Source: an uncultured Halomicronema sp. (lineage in GTDB: Bacteria; Cyanobacteriota; Cyanobacteriia; Phormidesmidales; Phormidesmidaceae). Taken from it: a stretch of DNA of 49,254 nucleotides. The number at the start of each line of letters is the position of its first letter. Position 1 is the stretch's first letter. The notes under the pieces are model-generated. The model was given only the letters and a program-made list of their open reading frames with translations, did not search any database and had not been told where the DNA came from. Made by a program: the position numbers and the translations under genes. This document shows positions 19,093-27,963 of this stretch, in pieces. The stretch spans positions 1 to 49,254 of the forward strand of contig CALCCA010000209.1 in the NCBI GenBank assembly GCA_937899725.1, written 5' to 3'.

Positions 19093-19657
19093 AATGCCAC
19101 AGACATCCTCTAGGAACGTCTTTAGTTTGACCTCGTGACCTCAGAACTGGTGGAATCGTAGCCACCTGTCGCTGTTGGCCACAACTGTCAGCATCGGATC
19201 CACCAACTGCGGGTGGGCTGTGTTAATGTCGAACGTCAGCTGGGAGTATTGGCAAGCGTGATCGCACCCATCTCTGTCTCAAAATTCCCCGCGATACCGA
19301 TAAGATCAGGCAGTTTGAGGCTTTTGCGTTGTCAGATGACTGGGGGTTTGGGTTCACAATTTAGGGTTCAAGGGGGTAATGGCCAAAAGTTAGGGAGACC
19401 AATAGGCGTCGGATGGATACGCCTTCTCACTGGCAACCCAAACTGTGAACAAGCGATAAATGGGATGAAATTGCCGAGCACTGGCGCTAAATTAAGCAAT
19501 ACCCGTCAACTTGCCAGTCAGCGACCCGTGCATCTTTTTTGGCCTTGTTAAAGTGGATGTCTAAGCCATCGCGAGGGCTGAACCTTCAACGGTGAGGTCG
19601 ATCGCAAACCGGGTGAGCTGCTGAGTCTCCCGTTCAATTGTTCAGTGACCTCTAACC
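19093..19657. other. 565-base gene-free gap before truB
   Basis: I see no tRNA-like fold, no family-like protein in any frame and no strong hairpin. An open frame on the plus strand (19213-19551) has no recognisable protein character. A GGTT(T/C)-rich direct repetition (GGGTTTGGGTTCACAATTTA, then GGGTTCAAGGGGG) lies at about 19346-19376. Confidence 0.4.
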
Positions 19658-20569
19658 GTGATCGCCGGATTTCTCAATTTATACAAGCCGGTCGGCTGGA
19701 CCTCTCACGATTGCGTGGCGAAGGTAAGACGCTTGCTCAATCTCAAAAAGGTCGGCCACGGCGGCACCCTAGATCCCAAGGCTGCCGGTGTGCTGCCCAT
19801 TGCTCTCGGGCGAGCGACCCGTTTGCTGCAGTTTTTACCGCCTGATAAAGCCTATCGAGCCATCATTCGCCTCGGCGTCATTACCACCACCGATGATCTC
19901 GAAGGGGAAATCTGTTATTCAGCGGGCGCTTCATCGCTAACCGAATCAGCCGCGATCGCCCCCTTATCCACGTTTATCGGCACCATCGAACAGGTACCGC
20001 CCCGCTACAGCGCCATTCAAGTGCAGGGGCAGCGGCTGTATGATTTGGCTCGCCGGGGCAAAGCCATTGACGTACCCAAACGGACCGTAACCGTGCATCA
20101 CATCACTCCGGTCGCCTGGCAGCCAGGCGAGTTTCCCGAACTCACGGTGGAAATTGCCTGCGGTGCGGGCACTTACATTCGCTCTATTGCGCGGGATCTG
20201 GGCGCTGCTCTCGGCGTCGGTGGTACCTTAGCCGCATTAGAGCGGACAAAAAGCAGCGGTTTCACGCTCGAAAGCAGCCTTTCTCTAGCGCAGCTAGAAG
20301 CCCAGCTGCAAACTGACAGCTACACTCCCATCGCTCCGGCGATCGTCCTAAAGCACCATCCCCGCATTGTGCTGTCTGCAGACGCGGCGAGGCGTTGGCA
20401 GCAGGGACAAAAAATTCCCCATCGCTTTCAAGAGGCAGACTTGAACTGTCAGCACTATCAGGTGTTTGGGCCGGGCGATCGATTTTTAGGCATGACTGAA
20501 TGGGCTTTTGTGCCCGACACCGACGAGACTCGACTGCTGCCCCAAGTGGTATTCACACCGCCTGACTAA
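19658..20569 (+). CDS. truB: tRNA pseudouridine(55) synthase
   Basis: A 303-residue enzyme that makes the invariant pseudouridine 55 in the T-loop of tRNAs. Signatures: FLNLYKPVGWTSHDCVAKVRR, the catalytic Asp in KVGHGGTLDPKAAGVLP, PPRYSAIQVQGQRLYDLAR and the RSIARDLG motif (CGAGTYIRSIARDLG). It starts at GTG 19658, the position where homologs begin. The C-terminal part is a short, PUA-free version (about residues 230-303). Singleton; converges with murJ. Confidence 0.95.
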   Translation: MIAGFLNLYKPVGWTSHDCVAKVRRLLNLKKVGHGGTLDPKAAGVLPIALGRATRLLQFLPPDKAYRAIIRLGVITTTDDLEGEICYSAGASSLTESAAIAPLSTFIGTIEQVPPRYSAIQVQGQRLYDLARRGKAIDVPKRTVTVHHITPVAWQPGEFPELTVEIACGAGTYIRSIARDLGAALGVGGTLAALERTKSSGFTLESSLSLAQLEAQLQTDSYTPIAPAIVLKHHPRIVLSADAARRWQQGQKIPHRFQEADLNCQHYQVFGPGDRFLGMTEWAFVPDTDETRLLPQVVFTPPD

Positions 20570-20620
20570 TGGACTTGTAGCGTTATCTCGTCAACTATTA
20601 CCGATTGCTAGGGAGCAGTT

Positions 20621-20706
20621 GGAGCAAGGGAGCAGGCAGCGAAATTGGAAGGGGCGTCTGATGCCGGTTCTCTGAGGCAAGGCTACAAATCTGGCTCTCT
20701 TGCTCC
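20621..20706. repeat. GAGCA-type inverted repeat between truB and murJ
   Basis: GGAGCAAG (20621-20628) and CTTGCTCC (20699-20706) are inverted, with partial copies (GGGAGCAG, CGGCTCCCCTGC) nearby. It lies between convergent genes, so it may end both messages. It also looks like the GGGAGCAGG-type interspersed repeats of cyanobacteria. Confidence 0.3.
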
Positions 20707-20807
20707 TCGGCTCCCCTGCTTTTCCAAGCTTGCATCGGGAGTTCGATCACTGAGAACGGCTATATACTCCCCCCGACAGTGCTGGTCTATGCTTTCTTGG
20801 CAATCGC

Positions 20808-22415
20808 TTAACGCCGCCTAAAGCGGGTTGTGAGGCGATCAACTAACAGCGTGGCCTCGGGAATCCGCAGGGCGACGGTGCCTAAGCTAAACACAGCAAT
20901 CCCTGCCGTCCCAGCGATCGCGAGCTGCAATAGCCGATTGATAAAGCCTTCGATACCCAAAACCTGCTCTAAGCCTAATCGAGCGCCCCAAGCCGCTAAC
21001 CCGGCCAAACCGCTCAGCACACTCAACATCAAAATGGTGCGGCCCCACTGCAGCCAGGGCAGGCCGTTGAGTTTGCGATCGAGTAAGGCCACTAGGGCGA
21101 TCGTCGAAGTAATGTTGACCCCTACCGTCGCTAGCACTAACCCCGGTGCCCCAAACCAGCGAATAAAGAAAAAGTCGAGAACGGCATTCAGCCCGATGTT
21201 GACCAGACTGATGCGAAAGGGCGTTTGGCCGTCGCCCAAGGCATAGTAAACGCGCACCAAAACATCCCGTGCGAGATACACAAACATGCCCAAGCCATAG
21301 GCCACCAGCACCGAGGTCACAATCTCAGCGGCTCTCAGATCAAAGGCGCCCCGCTCGTAAATCACTTGTACGATGGGCAGCGCTAGGGTCATAATCAGCG
21401 CCCCCAGCGGTAGCATCGTCAGGGCCGCCATCATCAGGCTTTGCCGAATGCGTTCTTTGAGTTCGGGCCAGTCGGCCGGAGCCGTCAGCCGGGAGAAGAT
21501 GGGTAAGAATGGCACCAAAATCACGTTGGAAATGATGCCCAGGGGCGTTTGCACCAGCAAGGTGGCGTATCCCAATGCGGCGGCTGTCGCTGGAATATAG
21601 GAAGCAAAAAACAGATCGGTAAAGACATTGATCTGCATCATGCCGGAAGAAAACGTGGCCGGGGCCAAAATCTTAAAGACATCGCGCACCCCAGGGTCCT
21701 GCCAGTTGAAGCGCAACCGTAACCGCCCTAAGCCCGATCGCCATAGGGCGGGCAGCTGCACGAGCCACTGCATCACTGCCCCCAGCAGCGTGGTACCGGC
21801 CAACACCGCCCCACCTAGTAAAAAATAGTCGGGATTGCTGATATCTGCGCCAATCGCCGCGTACAGCAGCCCCAAGCCCACAATCACCGCCACACTCGAA
21901 AACATCGGGCTGACGGAGGGCAACCAATATTGGTCATCTGCATTCAGCGTGCCAAAGCCAATGCCAATCAAGCCCGCAAAGACCGCCATCGGGGCCATGA
22001 TTTGTAGCTGACTAATGGCGATCTCTCGGGCCAGCGGCTCGGTATCGCCCAAACCCTGGGCCACAAAATCAATGATCGGTGCTGCCAGAAAAACCATCGC
22101 CAGGGCGACGCCGATGAGCCCCACAGTCACCAAGGTGCTGATGGCTTCGACCAGTTCGCCTACATCTTCGCGATCGCGCTTGGCCACCACGCTGACAATG
22201 GCACTGTGAAAGGGGCCGTTGATGCCCCCCAGCAACACCAACAGGAACCCTGGAATGACATAGGCAAAGTTGTAGGCATCGGCCACTGGCCCCACCGCAA
22301 ACGCCGCCGCGATCGCCTGCTGCCGCACCAGACCAAAGACCTTGCTGATCAGCGTCGCGGCGGCAACAATGCTGGCAATGCGGGCAAGAGAACGGCTGGG
22401 CTTGGTATCAGACAC
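20808..22415 (-). CDS. murJ: lipid II flippase
   Basis: A 535-residue polytopic membrane protein of the MOP superfamily (MviN/MurJ), with about 13-14 TM helices. It moves lipid-linked peptidoglycan precursor across the inner membrane. Features: RIASIVAAATLISKVFGLVRQQAIAAAFG-like start with the conserved Arg in GLVRQ, LLGGINGPFHSA, the central LVQTPLGIISNVILVPFLPIFSRL segment and YYALGDGQTPFRISL. Length is normal. Singleton, leftward. Confidence 0.95.
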   Translation of the reverse strand: MSDTKPSRSLARIASIVAAATLISKVFGLVRQQAIAAAFAVGPVADAYNFAYVIPGFLLVLLGGINGPFHSAIVSVVAKRDREDVGELVEAISTLVTVGLIGVALAMVFLAAPIIDFVAQGLGDTEPLAREIAISQLQIMAPMAVFAGLIGIGFGTLNADDQYWLPSVSPMFSSVAVIVGLGLLYAAIGADISNPDYFLLGGAVLAGTTLLGAVMQWLVQLPALWRSGLGRLRLRFNWQDPGVRDVFKILAPATFSSGMMQINVFTDLFFASYIPATAAALGYATLLVQTPLGIISNVILVPFLPIFSRLTAPADWPELKERIRQSLMMAALTMLPLGALIMTLALPIVQVIYERGAFDLRAAEIVTSVLVAYGLGMFVYLARDVLVRVYYALGDGQTPFRISLVNIGLNAVLDFFFIRWFGAPGLVLATVGVNITSTIALVALLDRKLNGLPWLQWGRTILMLSVLSGLAGLAAWGARLGLEQVLGIEGFINRLLQLAIAGTAGIAVFSLGTVALRIPEATLLVDRLTTRFRRR

Positions 22416-22554
22416 AGGGCAGCTACAAAGGTTGAAGGAATCCTCACCTATTTAATCGCGAATTGGTGCCGAAGCTGACTTTCCTAACGGGCTGGGAGAC
22501 TCCCGGATGCCTCTAGTCGCATCACTCGATCGCCATGACACGGGGATAGCAGAG

Positions 22555-22585
22555 TTCGGAATACGGATTCGGAATGCGGAATTAA
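22555..22585. repeat. degenerate CGGAAT heptamer-like repeats
   Basis: Short tandem units (TTCGGAATACGGA, TTCGGAATGCGGAATTA) lie upstream of murJ. Similar text occurs at about 34380-34396 (GTCGGAATGTGGAATTGAG) and at 30291-30321. This is the style of cyanobacterial short tandem repeats. No function is implied. Confidence 0.3.
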
Positions 22586-22689
22586 GAGGCTTGTCAAATG
22601 ACGACTTCATTCATCGAGTGTGACTTGATCGAGTTGTCGTTTGCTGTATTTGAGAGTTTGGCGCAAGCCACAGCAATCGCTGTCTCAAT

Positions 22690-23175
22690 TTAGGGCGCAA
22701 TGCCTTCGATAATGGCCAGGGTGTCGAAGTATTGATCAAGTTTGTCTTGCTGCCGAAAGAGCTGGGCCGCAGTCCAGAGATCCTGAACCCCAGCGCTAAG
22801 TTCTCCCTTGAGCGATCGCGCCAACCCTCTGCCACCATAGGCTGCAGCTAAGGTTTCATCCAGAGCAATGGCGATACTGTAGTCGCTGATCGCGGCTTCA
22901 TACTCTTCTAACTGACCTAAGGCACCGGCGCGAGCGGTGTAGATGGTGGCGGCATCAGGGTCAAGCGTCAACGCCTGGGTATAAAGAGCGATCGCCGCTT
23001 CTAGATCACCTTTCTGATATTGCAATACGCCTTGTCTGTAGCAAGTTTCGGCGGTTGCTTGTGGAGCCGACAGCCCCCCTTCATGCCGCTCACTATCGCT
23101 GGCTGGAGCTGGAGCGATCAGGCTGCCAGCGAGCAGCACTGAGAGCAGGGTTGAGAGCAGGATTTGAGGAGACAT
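22690..23175 (-). CDS. exported TPR protein
   Basis: 161 residues with a signal peptide (about 1-25, ending APAPAS|DSE). About three tetratricopeptide repeats follow (YRQGVLQYQKGDLEAAIALYTQALTLDP and two more, about 45-150). TPRs are protein-binding scaffolds, so it is probably a periplasmic or thylakoid-lumen helper; its partner is unknown. Leftward, followed by a gap and then murJ on the same strand. Confidence 0.8.
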   Translation of the reverse strand: MSPQILLSTLLSVLLAGSLIAPAPASDSERHEGGLSAPQATAETCYRQGVLQYQKGDLEAAIALYTQALTLDPDAATIYTARAGALGQLEEYEAAISDYSIAIALDETLAAAYGGRGLARSLKGELSAGVQDLWTAAQLFRQQDKLDQYFDTLAIIEGIAP

Positions 23176-23435
23176 TAGATCAAGTTTCGGTTAAAGGGCC
23201 TTCAGCTTAACCAAAACTTAATCTCGAATAGGGAACTTCGTCATGAACTGAGATGATTCCCGCTAGACGCTCCGCGCGGCACGATTTCAGCAACGAACTT
23301 AACGACATAGTGGCTTGCTTCCTAAAAAGACAGGCCCTCATCGGTGGTCAGGGCGATCGTTCGTCCTGATTCGACCAATGAGAAGCCATTGTCACGCCTT
23401 GCACGCAGGCAATTGTCGAGAAAAATGCCGTTACG

Positions 23436-23502
23436 GCAGAGGCGGGTTCAGCTAGAAACCTGAATTGCATCACGACCAGGCATTAGCTAAACCCGCCTCT
23501 GC
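23436..23502. repeat. 19-bp inverted repeat (GGCGGGTTTAGC type)
   Basis: The arms GCAGAGGCGGGTTCAGCTA (23436-23454) and TAGCTAAACCCGCCTCTGC (23484-23502) match at 18 of 19 positions across a 29-base spacer. The right arm also makes a small CCCGC-CTCT-GCGGG hairpin. The core GGCGGGTTTAGC recalls dispersed palindromic repeats of cyanobacteria. It sits 30 bases past the stop of the leftward DsbA-like gene and may fold in its 3' end. The surrounding gap (23176-23531) has no gene. Confidence 0.6.
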
Positions 23503-23531
23503 GGGGAGCAGCAGTTTTAACCGGAATCTCT

Positions 23532-24320
23532 TTACTGCGCGGCTTGCACACGGACAAGGGCTTCCGACAAAAAGTCGGCAGGTACTGCGCCTGGAATCAG
23601 CACGTCATTCATGATGAACGTCGGCGTACTGCTGAGCTGTAGCTCTTGGGCGAGGGCCAAATCGCGAGCGACAGCTTTTTTCGCGTCTTCACTGGCGCGA
23701 TCGCTGTTGAACTGATCGAGGTCTAAGTCCAAATCACGGGCAATTCTCAGGTAGAGTCCCTCGCCCAGATTGGGCTGGTTCTCAAAGAGAGCATCGTGGT
23801 AGGCCCAGAATTGACCCTGCTGTCCGGCGGCCCAAGAGGCCAGCGCGGCGGGCAGTGCCTCAGGGTGAATGTTGGTCAGGGGAAAGTTTTTCAAGACAAA
23901 GAGCACATCGTTGTCATGCTCAGCGAGAAACTCATCAATGTGGCCGGTGGCCTGGTTGCAGAACCCGCACTGATAGTCAGAAAATTTCAGCAGGACCACC
24001 GTAGCGTCAGGGTTACCCAGCGTCGGAGAATCACCTACCAAAATTTCTCGACTCAGGTCATCGACAACTTCCGTCACCAAGACTTGATGTGCTTCCTGGT
24101 TGGCAGGGGGCGCGGCTACGGGAGTCGGCGTTGCGGTCGGTGCTTCAGCGTCTAAAGGGGCCGTTGAGTTGCCACCCAGAGAAGTCGTCAATGAAATCAA
24201 AAGTGCTGCACCAACAGCACCGAAGAAGCCAATGCCCAACCATAGCGGCCAGTTTGTGGCTTTGGCTTTGGCTGAGTTAGAAGACTGCTCGGCTGGAATC
24301 TTAGGGGAAGAATCACTCAT
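23532..24320 (-). CDS. membrane-anchored DsbA-like thiol oxidoreductase
   Basis: 262 residues. A cytoplasmic Ser/Lys-rich tail precedes a TM helix (about 26-46), then a Pro/Ala linker and a thioredoxin-fold domain with an inserted helical part (about 95-262). The active site is CGFC at residues 118-121 in KFSDYQCGFCNQ, and the cis-proline loop is STPTF. This is the layout of BdbD/DsbA-like proteins that oxidise cysteines outside the cytoplasm. In cyanobacteria such oxidation can also serve the thylakoid lumen. ATG 24320 is preceded by four phased direct repeats, a likely control site. No VKOR/DsbB partner is in the window. It is divergent from a serine peptidase. Confidence 0.92.
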   Translation of the reverse strand: MSDSSPKIPAEQSSNSAKAKATNWPLWLGIGFFGAVGAALLISLTTSLGGNSTAPLDAEAPTATPTPVAAPPANQEAHQVLVTEVVDDLSREILVGDSPTLGNPDATVVLLKFSDYQCGFCNQATGHIDEFLAEHDNDVLFVLKNFPLTNIHPEALPAALASWAAGQQGQFWAYHDALFENQPNLGEGLYLRIARDLDLDLDQFNSDRASEDAKKAVARDLALAQELQLSSTPTFIMNDVLIPGAVPADFLSEALVRVQAAQ

Positions 24321-24357
24321 GACTGAATCAAAGGGTGGCGGTAAAGAATGCGCTCAA

Positions 24358-24418
24358 TTTATCTCAACAATCTGAGAACACCCTGAGAGAGCACAAAAAT
24401 CTGAGAAGACTCTGAGAA
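24358..24418 (-). promoter_or_regulatory. four phased direct repeats upstream of the DsbA-like gene
   Basis: CTGAGA(A/G) occurs on the plus strand at 24372, 24383, 24401 and 24412. This gives two pairs, each with an 11-base period (7-bp unit, 4-bp gap), separated by 18 bases. On the gene's strand it reads TTCTCAG-N4-TTCTCAG twice, the last unit being CTCTCAG. One-turn tandem repeats are the usual shape of OmpR/PhoB-family response-regulator boxes. A weak -10, GATAAA (24358-24363), would place the near pair across the -35 region, as for an activator. Confidence 0.5.
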
Positions 24419-24728
24419 CAACTAGAGAATTGAGACTAACCCATTGGGGGGCTCTATTACCCGGCCCGGATGAGCGCATTCACCATGGCAGCGCCCGGCT
24501 CTGACGCCGCTCCTCAAAGCAGCCGATGTTTTGTCAGGCGGGGGCCGTGTCCTCCCCAGCGATCGCAACCGGATTTTAGCGCCAGTCAACCGTTCTCTGG
24601 GCGGTGTCTAATGGGAGGCATGGTGATCAGAGAGCAACTGAAATTCCAGACTTTAAGGAAATTAGGGCACCTTGAGTGAAGAGATAAGTAGCTTGGCTGC
24701 TTGTGAACGTTTTGCATGAGGTTGCTGT

Positions 24729-25691
24729 ATGGCGTGGCGTTGGTTTTCTCTCACCGGTTTAGGGCTGGCGACAGTAATTATAAGCGGGTCGGGCCTGGCC
24801 CCCGGCTTCACTCAGCAGCTTCATGAAGTCACCTTAGAGCCCTTGACCCTCAGCGCCTCAGAGGTGGGGGGAACCGCCTACGTGCCCGCCGCCATTGCGA
24901 CCTCCCCCCGGCCAATCGATGGGCCGCTGCGGGCTGTGGTGAATGAAGACGATCGCACCCCCGTCTTGAGTGCTAGCTATCCTTGGTCAGCCATTGGGCG
25001 GGTCGATTGGGTCGCCCCGGACGGTGTCACCGTGCTGGGCGCTTGTACGGGAACGCTGATTGGGCCACAGCTGGTACTCACCAATGCCCACTGTCTAATT
25101 GACCCCGAGAGTGATCTGCCCACGACCCATGCAATCACCTTTCGCCCCAATGTGATTCAGGGCGAGTCTGAGGCCGTGGCGACGGTCATCTCTTACGAAT
25201 ATGGCAGCAGCCCGTTTACCGGCGATGTCTCCGACGACTGGGCACTGTTAACCCTAGACGAGCCTTTGGGCGAGACCTTTGGCTTTTTGGGCTGGCGTCA
25301 TGTTGACTTTGTCGATGCCGACACGCTGGCTGAGATGGATAGCCAAATCAGCGTGGTCGGCTACTCAGCAGATTTTCCCCCAGCGACGCTGAGCGGGTTG
25401 GGCGAGCCCGGCGAAACCGCTGGGCTCAGCGATCGCTGCAGCGTGATTACGGAGCTAGAAGCGGGGGATTTTGCCGGGAGCTTAATTCACACCTGTGACA
25501 CCAACCCCGGCGCATCGGGAGCCCCTCTATTTGCGTTGTTTGATGACGGCGACTACTACATCTTGGGGCTACACGCTGGCAGCGTGACCCTGCTTGAAAA
25601 TGTGACCCTGCCCACCGGTGAGCAAACCGATGTGTTGAATCGCGGCATTCCCGTATCGCGCTGGGCCGCCAGAGCCGCCGCCCTGCGTTAG
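24729..25691 (+). CDS. secreted trypsin-like (V8-type) serine peptidase
   Basis: 320 residues with a signal peptide (about 1-29), a propeptide-like stretch (about 30-85) and a chymotrypsin-fold domain. The catalytic triad is visible: His 121 in LTNAHC, Asp 170 in VSDDWALL, and Ser 263 in NPGASGAPLF. This resembles glutamyl endopeptidase / V8-type enzymes (family S1B) rather than HtrA, as no PDZ domain follows. It has several Cys (CTGTL, CHC-like AHC, DRCS, HTCD) that could form disulfides. It is divergent from the DsbA-like gene with a 408-base shared upstream region. Substrate unknown. Confidence 0.88.
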   Translation: MAWRWFSLTGLGLATVIISGSGLAPGFTQQLHEVTLEPLTLSASEVGGTAYVPAAIATSPRPIDGPLRAVVNEDDRTPVLSASYPWSAIGRVDWVAPDGVTVLGACTGTLIGPQLVLTNAHCLIDPESDLPTTHAITFRPNVIQGESEAVATVISYEYGSSPFTGDVSDDWALLTLDEPLGETFGFLGWRHVDFVDADTLAEMDSQISVVGYSADFPPATLSGLGEPGETAGLSDRCSVITELEAGDFAGSLIHTCDTNPGASGAPLFALFDDGDYYILGLHAGSVTLLENVTLPTGEQTDVLNRGIPVSRWAARAAALR

Positions 25692-25704
25692 TACCACGTC
25701 AGAC

Positions 25705-26208
25705 TCAAAACCGCAGCGTCGAATTGGCGGCTGGGTTGTCTGTCTGCTGGCCAGCGTCCAGCGGTTGGGTATCCCTGTGAACGAGGATCACAGCACCCTT
25801 GGATAGCGGGGCCGGCATCGGAACCTGGGCGCGGTGGTGGAAGGTGTAGAGGATATCGCCGTAGTTAGTCGGTTCAAAGTCGGCAAAAAAATCTTGGGCC
25901 CGCGCATCGAGAAACTTGCGCGCTTGGGAGCCAGTAATATGGGCAGCCATGGCAAAATCCAGCGCGCTAATGCGACCCTGGTAGCTGGGCAAACAGTCAT
26001 AAAAGCAGCTATACAAACGCCGCTGAAAATCGCGATGGCGCTGCCAGCGATACCACCCAGCAATGCCCGTAGCCAACAGCAACAGCCAGGGCAGCAACAG
26101 CTTAAGGAGCCAAATTAGCAGCAAGACGGCGATCGCGACCGCCAACCCCAAACCTAGTCGCAGCGTGATGTGCTCAGCATCAAAAGATTGGGACGGCAAT
26201 CGCGACAT
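25705..26208 (-). CDS. TM protein with winged-helix-like C-terminal part
   Basis: 167 residues. A strong hydrophobic hairpin (about 17-48) is followed by a basic linker (WYRWQRHRDFQRR). A soluble part follows with GRISALDFAMAAHITGSQARKFLDARAQDFFADFEP..GDILYTFH, which reads like a small winged-helix fold. A hydrophilic tail ends it. It looks like a conserved cyanobacterial hypothetical; I do not know a function. It converges with the serine peptidase (13-base gap). Confidence 0.75.
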   Translation of the reverse strand: MSRLPSQSFDAEHITLRLGLGLAVAIAVLLLIWLLKLLLPWLLLLATGIAGWYRWQRHRDFQRRLYSCFYDCLPSYQGRISALDFAMAAHITGSQARKFLDARAQDFFADFEPTNYGDILYTFHHRAQVPMPAPLSKGAVILVHRDTQPLDAGQQTDNPAANSTLRF

Positions 26209-26306
26209 GGGTCTGGCTAGCTAGTGCAGGCGTATTGCTGGCATTCTCTTTGAGTGTAAAAGACTCCGGCAGCTTTGGCTGGGCGATCGCACATCAACTG
26301 TTACAT

Positions 26307-27671
26307 TCAGGCCGTCTGACGTTCTAGCCAGCCGCGCATTTTGCCCGGATTCAGCAACCCGTAGGGATCGACCTGCGCTTTGAAATCGACCTGCGCTGGA
26401 TTGATTTCCTTGCGGCCCCCATCTTCCAAAATGTAGGTGTGGGGGTTGGCGATAAAAGCGCCCTGTGCTTCGAGGTGGTCAATGATGGCCTGTAGCCGTT
26501 CTGGCGTTGAGAAGCGTACCAGCTGCAGCGCGGCGGCAATCACCGACCCACCCACCCGAAAATATTCCAAATGCATCATCACCTCATCGCCAAAGTGCTC
26601 ATACATCTGCTGCACCAGCTGCAGCTCCGGGTCATGGGGAAACAGCGTTTGTAAATAGGTCAAAGCGGGATCGACATTGCGGGCGTGCAGGGTGGTGTGG
26701 TTCCAGGTGAATTCTGCCAGCGAGGTCTTTTTGCCCGCCTCGTCTGCCGCCTTTTGGTAGGTGATGGTGCCCCCAAACTCAGCCACGAGTTCGGCCAATA
26801 GCTCTAGTGACGGCTCAGCCACCATCAGCAGCGCTGCGTGACAACCGGCTGGCAAGGATGCTTTGAGGGCCGCAAAGTAGCTAGGAATCGGGGCCGCATG
26901 GACGCTAATCAGCTTTTTGATCAGACCGTCGGCATCGCCGAGGGCCTGCCCAAACCGCGCCGCCGTCATAAAATCGGCAAAGGTGACAATCACCTCCGCC
27001 CAGGGATAGGCAGGCCCCAGCGGAATTTCTAGCTCGGTAATAATGCCGTTCGTGCCATAGGCATGGTTGACCTGCTGCACGTCATCGCCTCGCAGCTCAA
27101 TGACGCGGGGTTCATCTTCTAAGGTCACGACCCGCACCGCGTTGAGGTTGCCGCGATCGCGCAGTTGGCCATACATAATTGACCCGATGCCGCCGCTGCC
27201 GCCACCGATAAAGCCGCCAATGGTTGCCGTGCGATAGGTTGAGGGATACATGCGAATTTCCCAGCCTGCGGGCCGCGTGACTTTATCAATCGCTGCCAAC
27301 TTGGCACCGGCGGCGACGCAGGCCATCCCCGGTTTCACCCACTTCACCGCGTTCATCCGGCTCAGGTCAAGGATGATGCCCCCCGCTAAGGGAATGCACT
27401 GCCCATAGTTGCCCGTTCCCGCGCCTCGCACGGTAACCGGCACCTTGGCCGCGACACAGGCTTTGGCCACCTGCAGCACCTCGGCCTCGGAGGTGGGCCG
27501 CACGACTAAATCCGCCGTTTTGTCCGCCAGCTGTGCCTGCAAAATCGGGCTGAAGTAGTAGTAGTCCTTTGACAGTTTTTCGACCTGGGTAGGGTCGCGA
27601 ATGACTTCTACGTCACCCAGCGCGGTCGTAAAAGCCTGCCAGTCAATGGTGGGGTTGGTCGTCGAGGTCAT
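26307..27671 (-). CDS. FAD-linked oxidase (GlcD-like)
   Basis: 454 residues of the FAD-binding type 4 / vanillyl-alcohol-oxidase superfamily, as in glycolate oxidase GlcD and D-lactate dehydrogenases. FAD-binding signatures are VVRPTSEAEVLQVAKACVAA, PVTVRGAGTGNYGQ, LDLSRMNAV and TIGGFIGGGSGGIGSIMYG. The C-terminus ends in the expected LLNPGKM. The substrate is probably a 2-hydroxy acid, but the lack of a neighbouring Fe-S subunit gene leaves it open. Preceded by a gap with a dispersed repeat. Confidence 0.88.
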   Translation of the reverse strand: MTSTTNPTIDWQAFTTALGDVEVIRDPTQVEKLSKDYYYFSPILQAQLADKTADLVVRPTSEAEVLQVAKACVAAKVPVTVRGAGTGNYGQCIPLAGGIILDLSRMNAVKWVKPGMACVAAGAKLAAIDKVTRPAGWEIRMYPSTYRTATIGGFIGGGSGGIGSIMYGQLRDRGNLNAVRVVTLEDEPRVIELRGDDVQQVNHAYGTNGIITELEIPLGPAYPWAEVIVTFADFMTAARFGQALGDADGLIKKLISVHAAPIPSYFAALKASLPAGCHAALLMVAEPSLELLAELVAEFGGTITYQKAADEAGKKTSLAEFTWNHTTLHARNVDPALTYLQTLFPHDPELQLVQQMYEHFGDEVMMHLEYFRVGGSVIAAALQLVRFSTPERLQAIIDHLEAQGAFIANPHTYILEDGGRKEINPAQVDFKAQVDPYGLLNPGKMRGWLERQTA

Positions 27672-27869
27672 AGGAGTTTGACTTAGTCAGAAGAGAGTGT
27701 TTAGGGTACGACGCTGCTGAGATCTGTGTCGTAGTTTTACACACTTCCTCATGACCTGAAGAATCAGTTTGATTAGCCGGAGGCGATCGCCCACCTGCTT
27801 CGCAGTCACCAAACGCTTGCGGCCCCTCAAAATACTGGGAAACGCAGTAGAGGCGAGCTTCAGCAGAGT

Positions 27870-27911
27870 GGTGCGTTACAGCGATGCCTAACAGCACCCT
27901 ACGGCATCGCT
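27870..27911. repeat. nested GGTGCGTTA-type palindromic repeat
   Basis: GGTGCGTTA (27870-27878) pairs with TAACAGCACC (27889-27898). Alternatively AGCGATGCC (27880-27888) pairs perfectly with GGCATCGCT (27903-27911). The text CGTTA...TAAC.GCACCCTACG is the form of a very common interspersed repeat of cyanobacteria. It lies in the 292-base gap between the FAD oxidase and DUF2062 genes. Confidence 0.5.
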
Positions 27912-27963
27912 TATTGATGTCTACTCACCAGTCAGCAGCTTGGAAGCTCGGCATGAACGAGCC

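Noticed and set aside
19213-19551. 112-codon open frame before truB
   Set aside because: Irregular composition, no hydrophobic pattern or motif; a non-coding gap is more likely.
27870-27911. Palindromes considered as part of a CRISPR-like array
   Set aside because: No regular repeat-spacer pattern; matches the form of common dispersed repeats.
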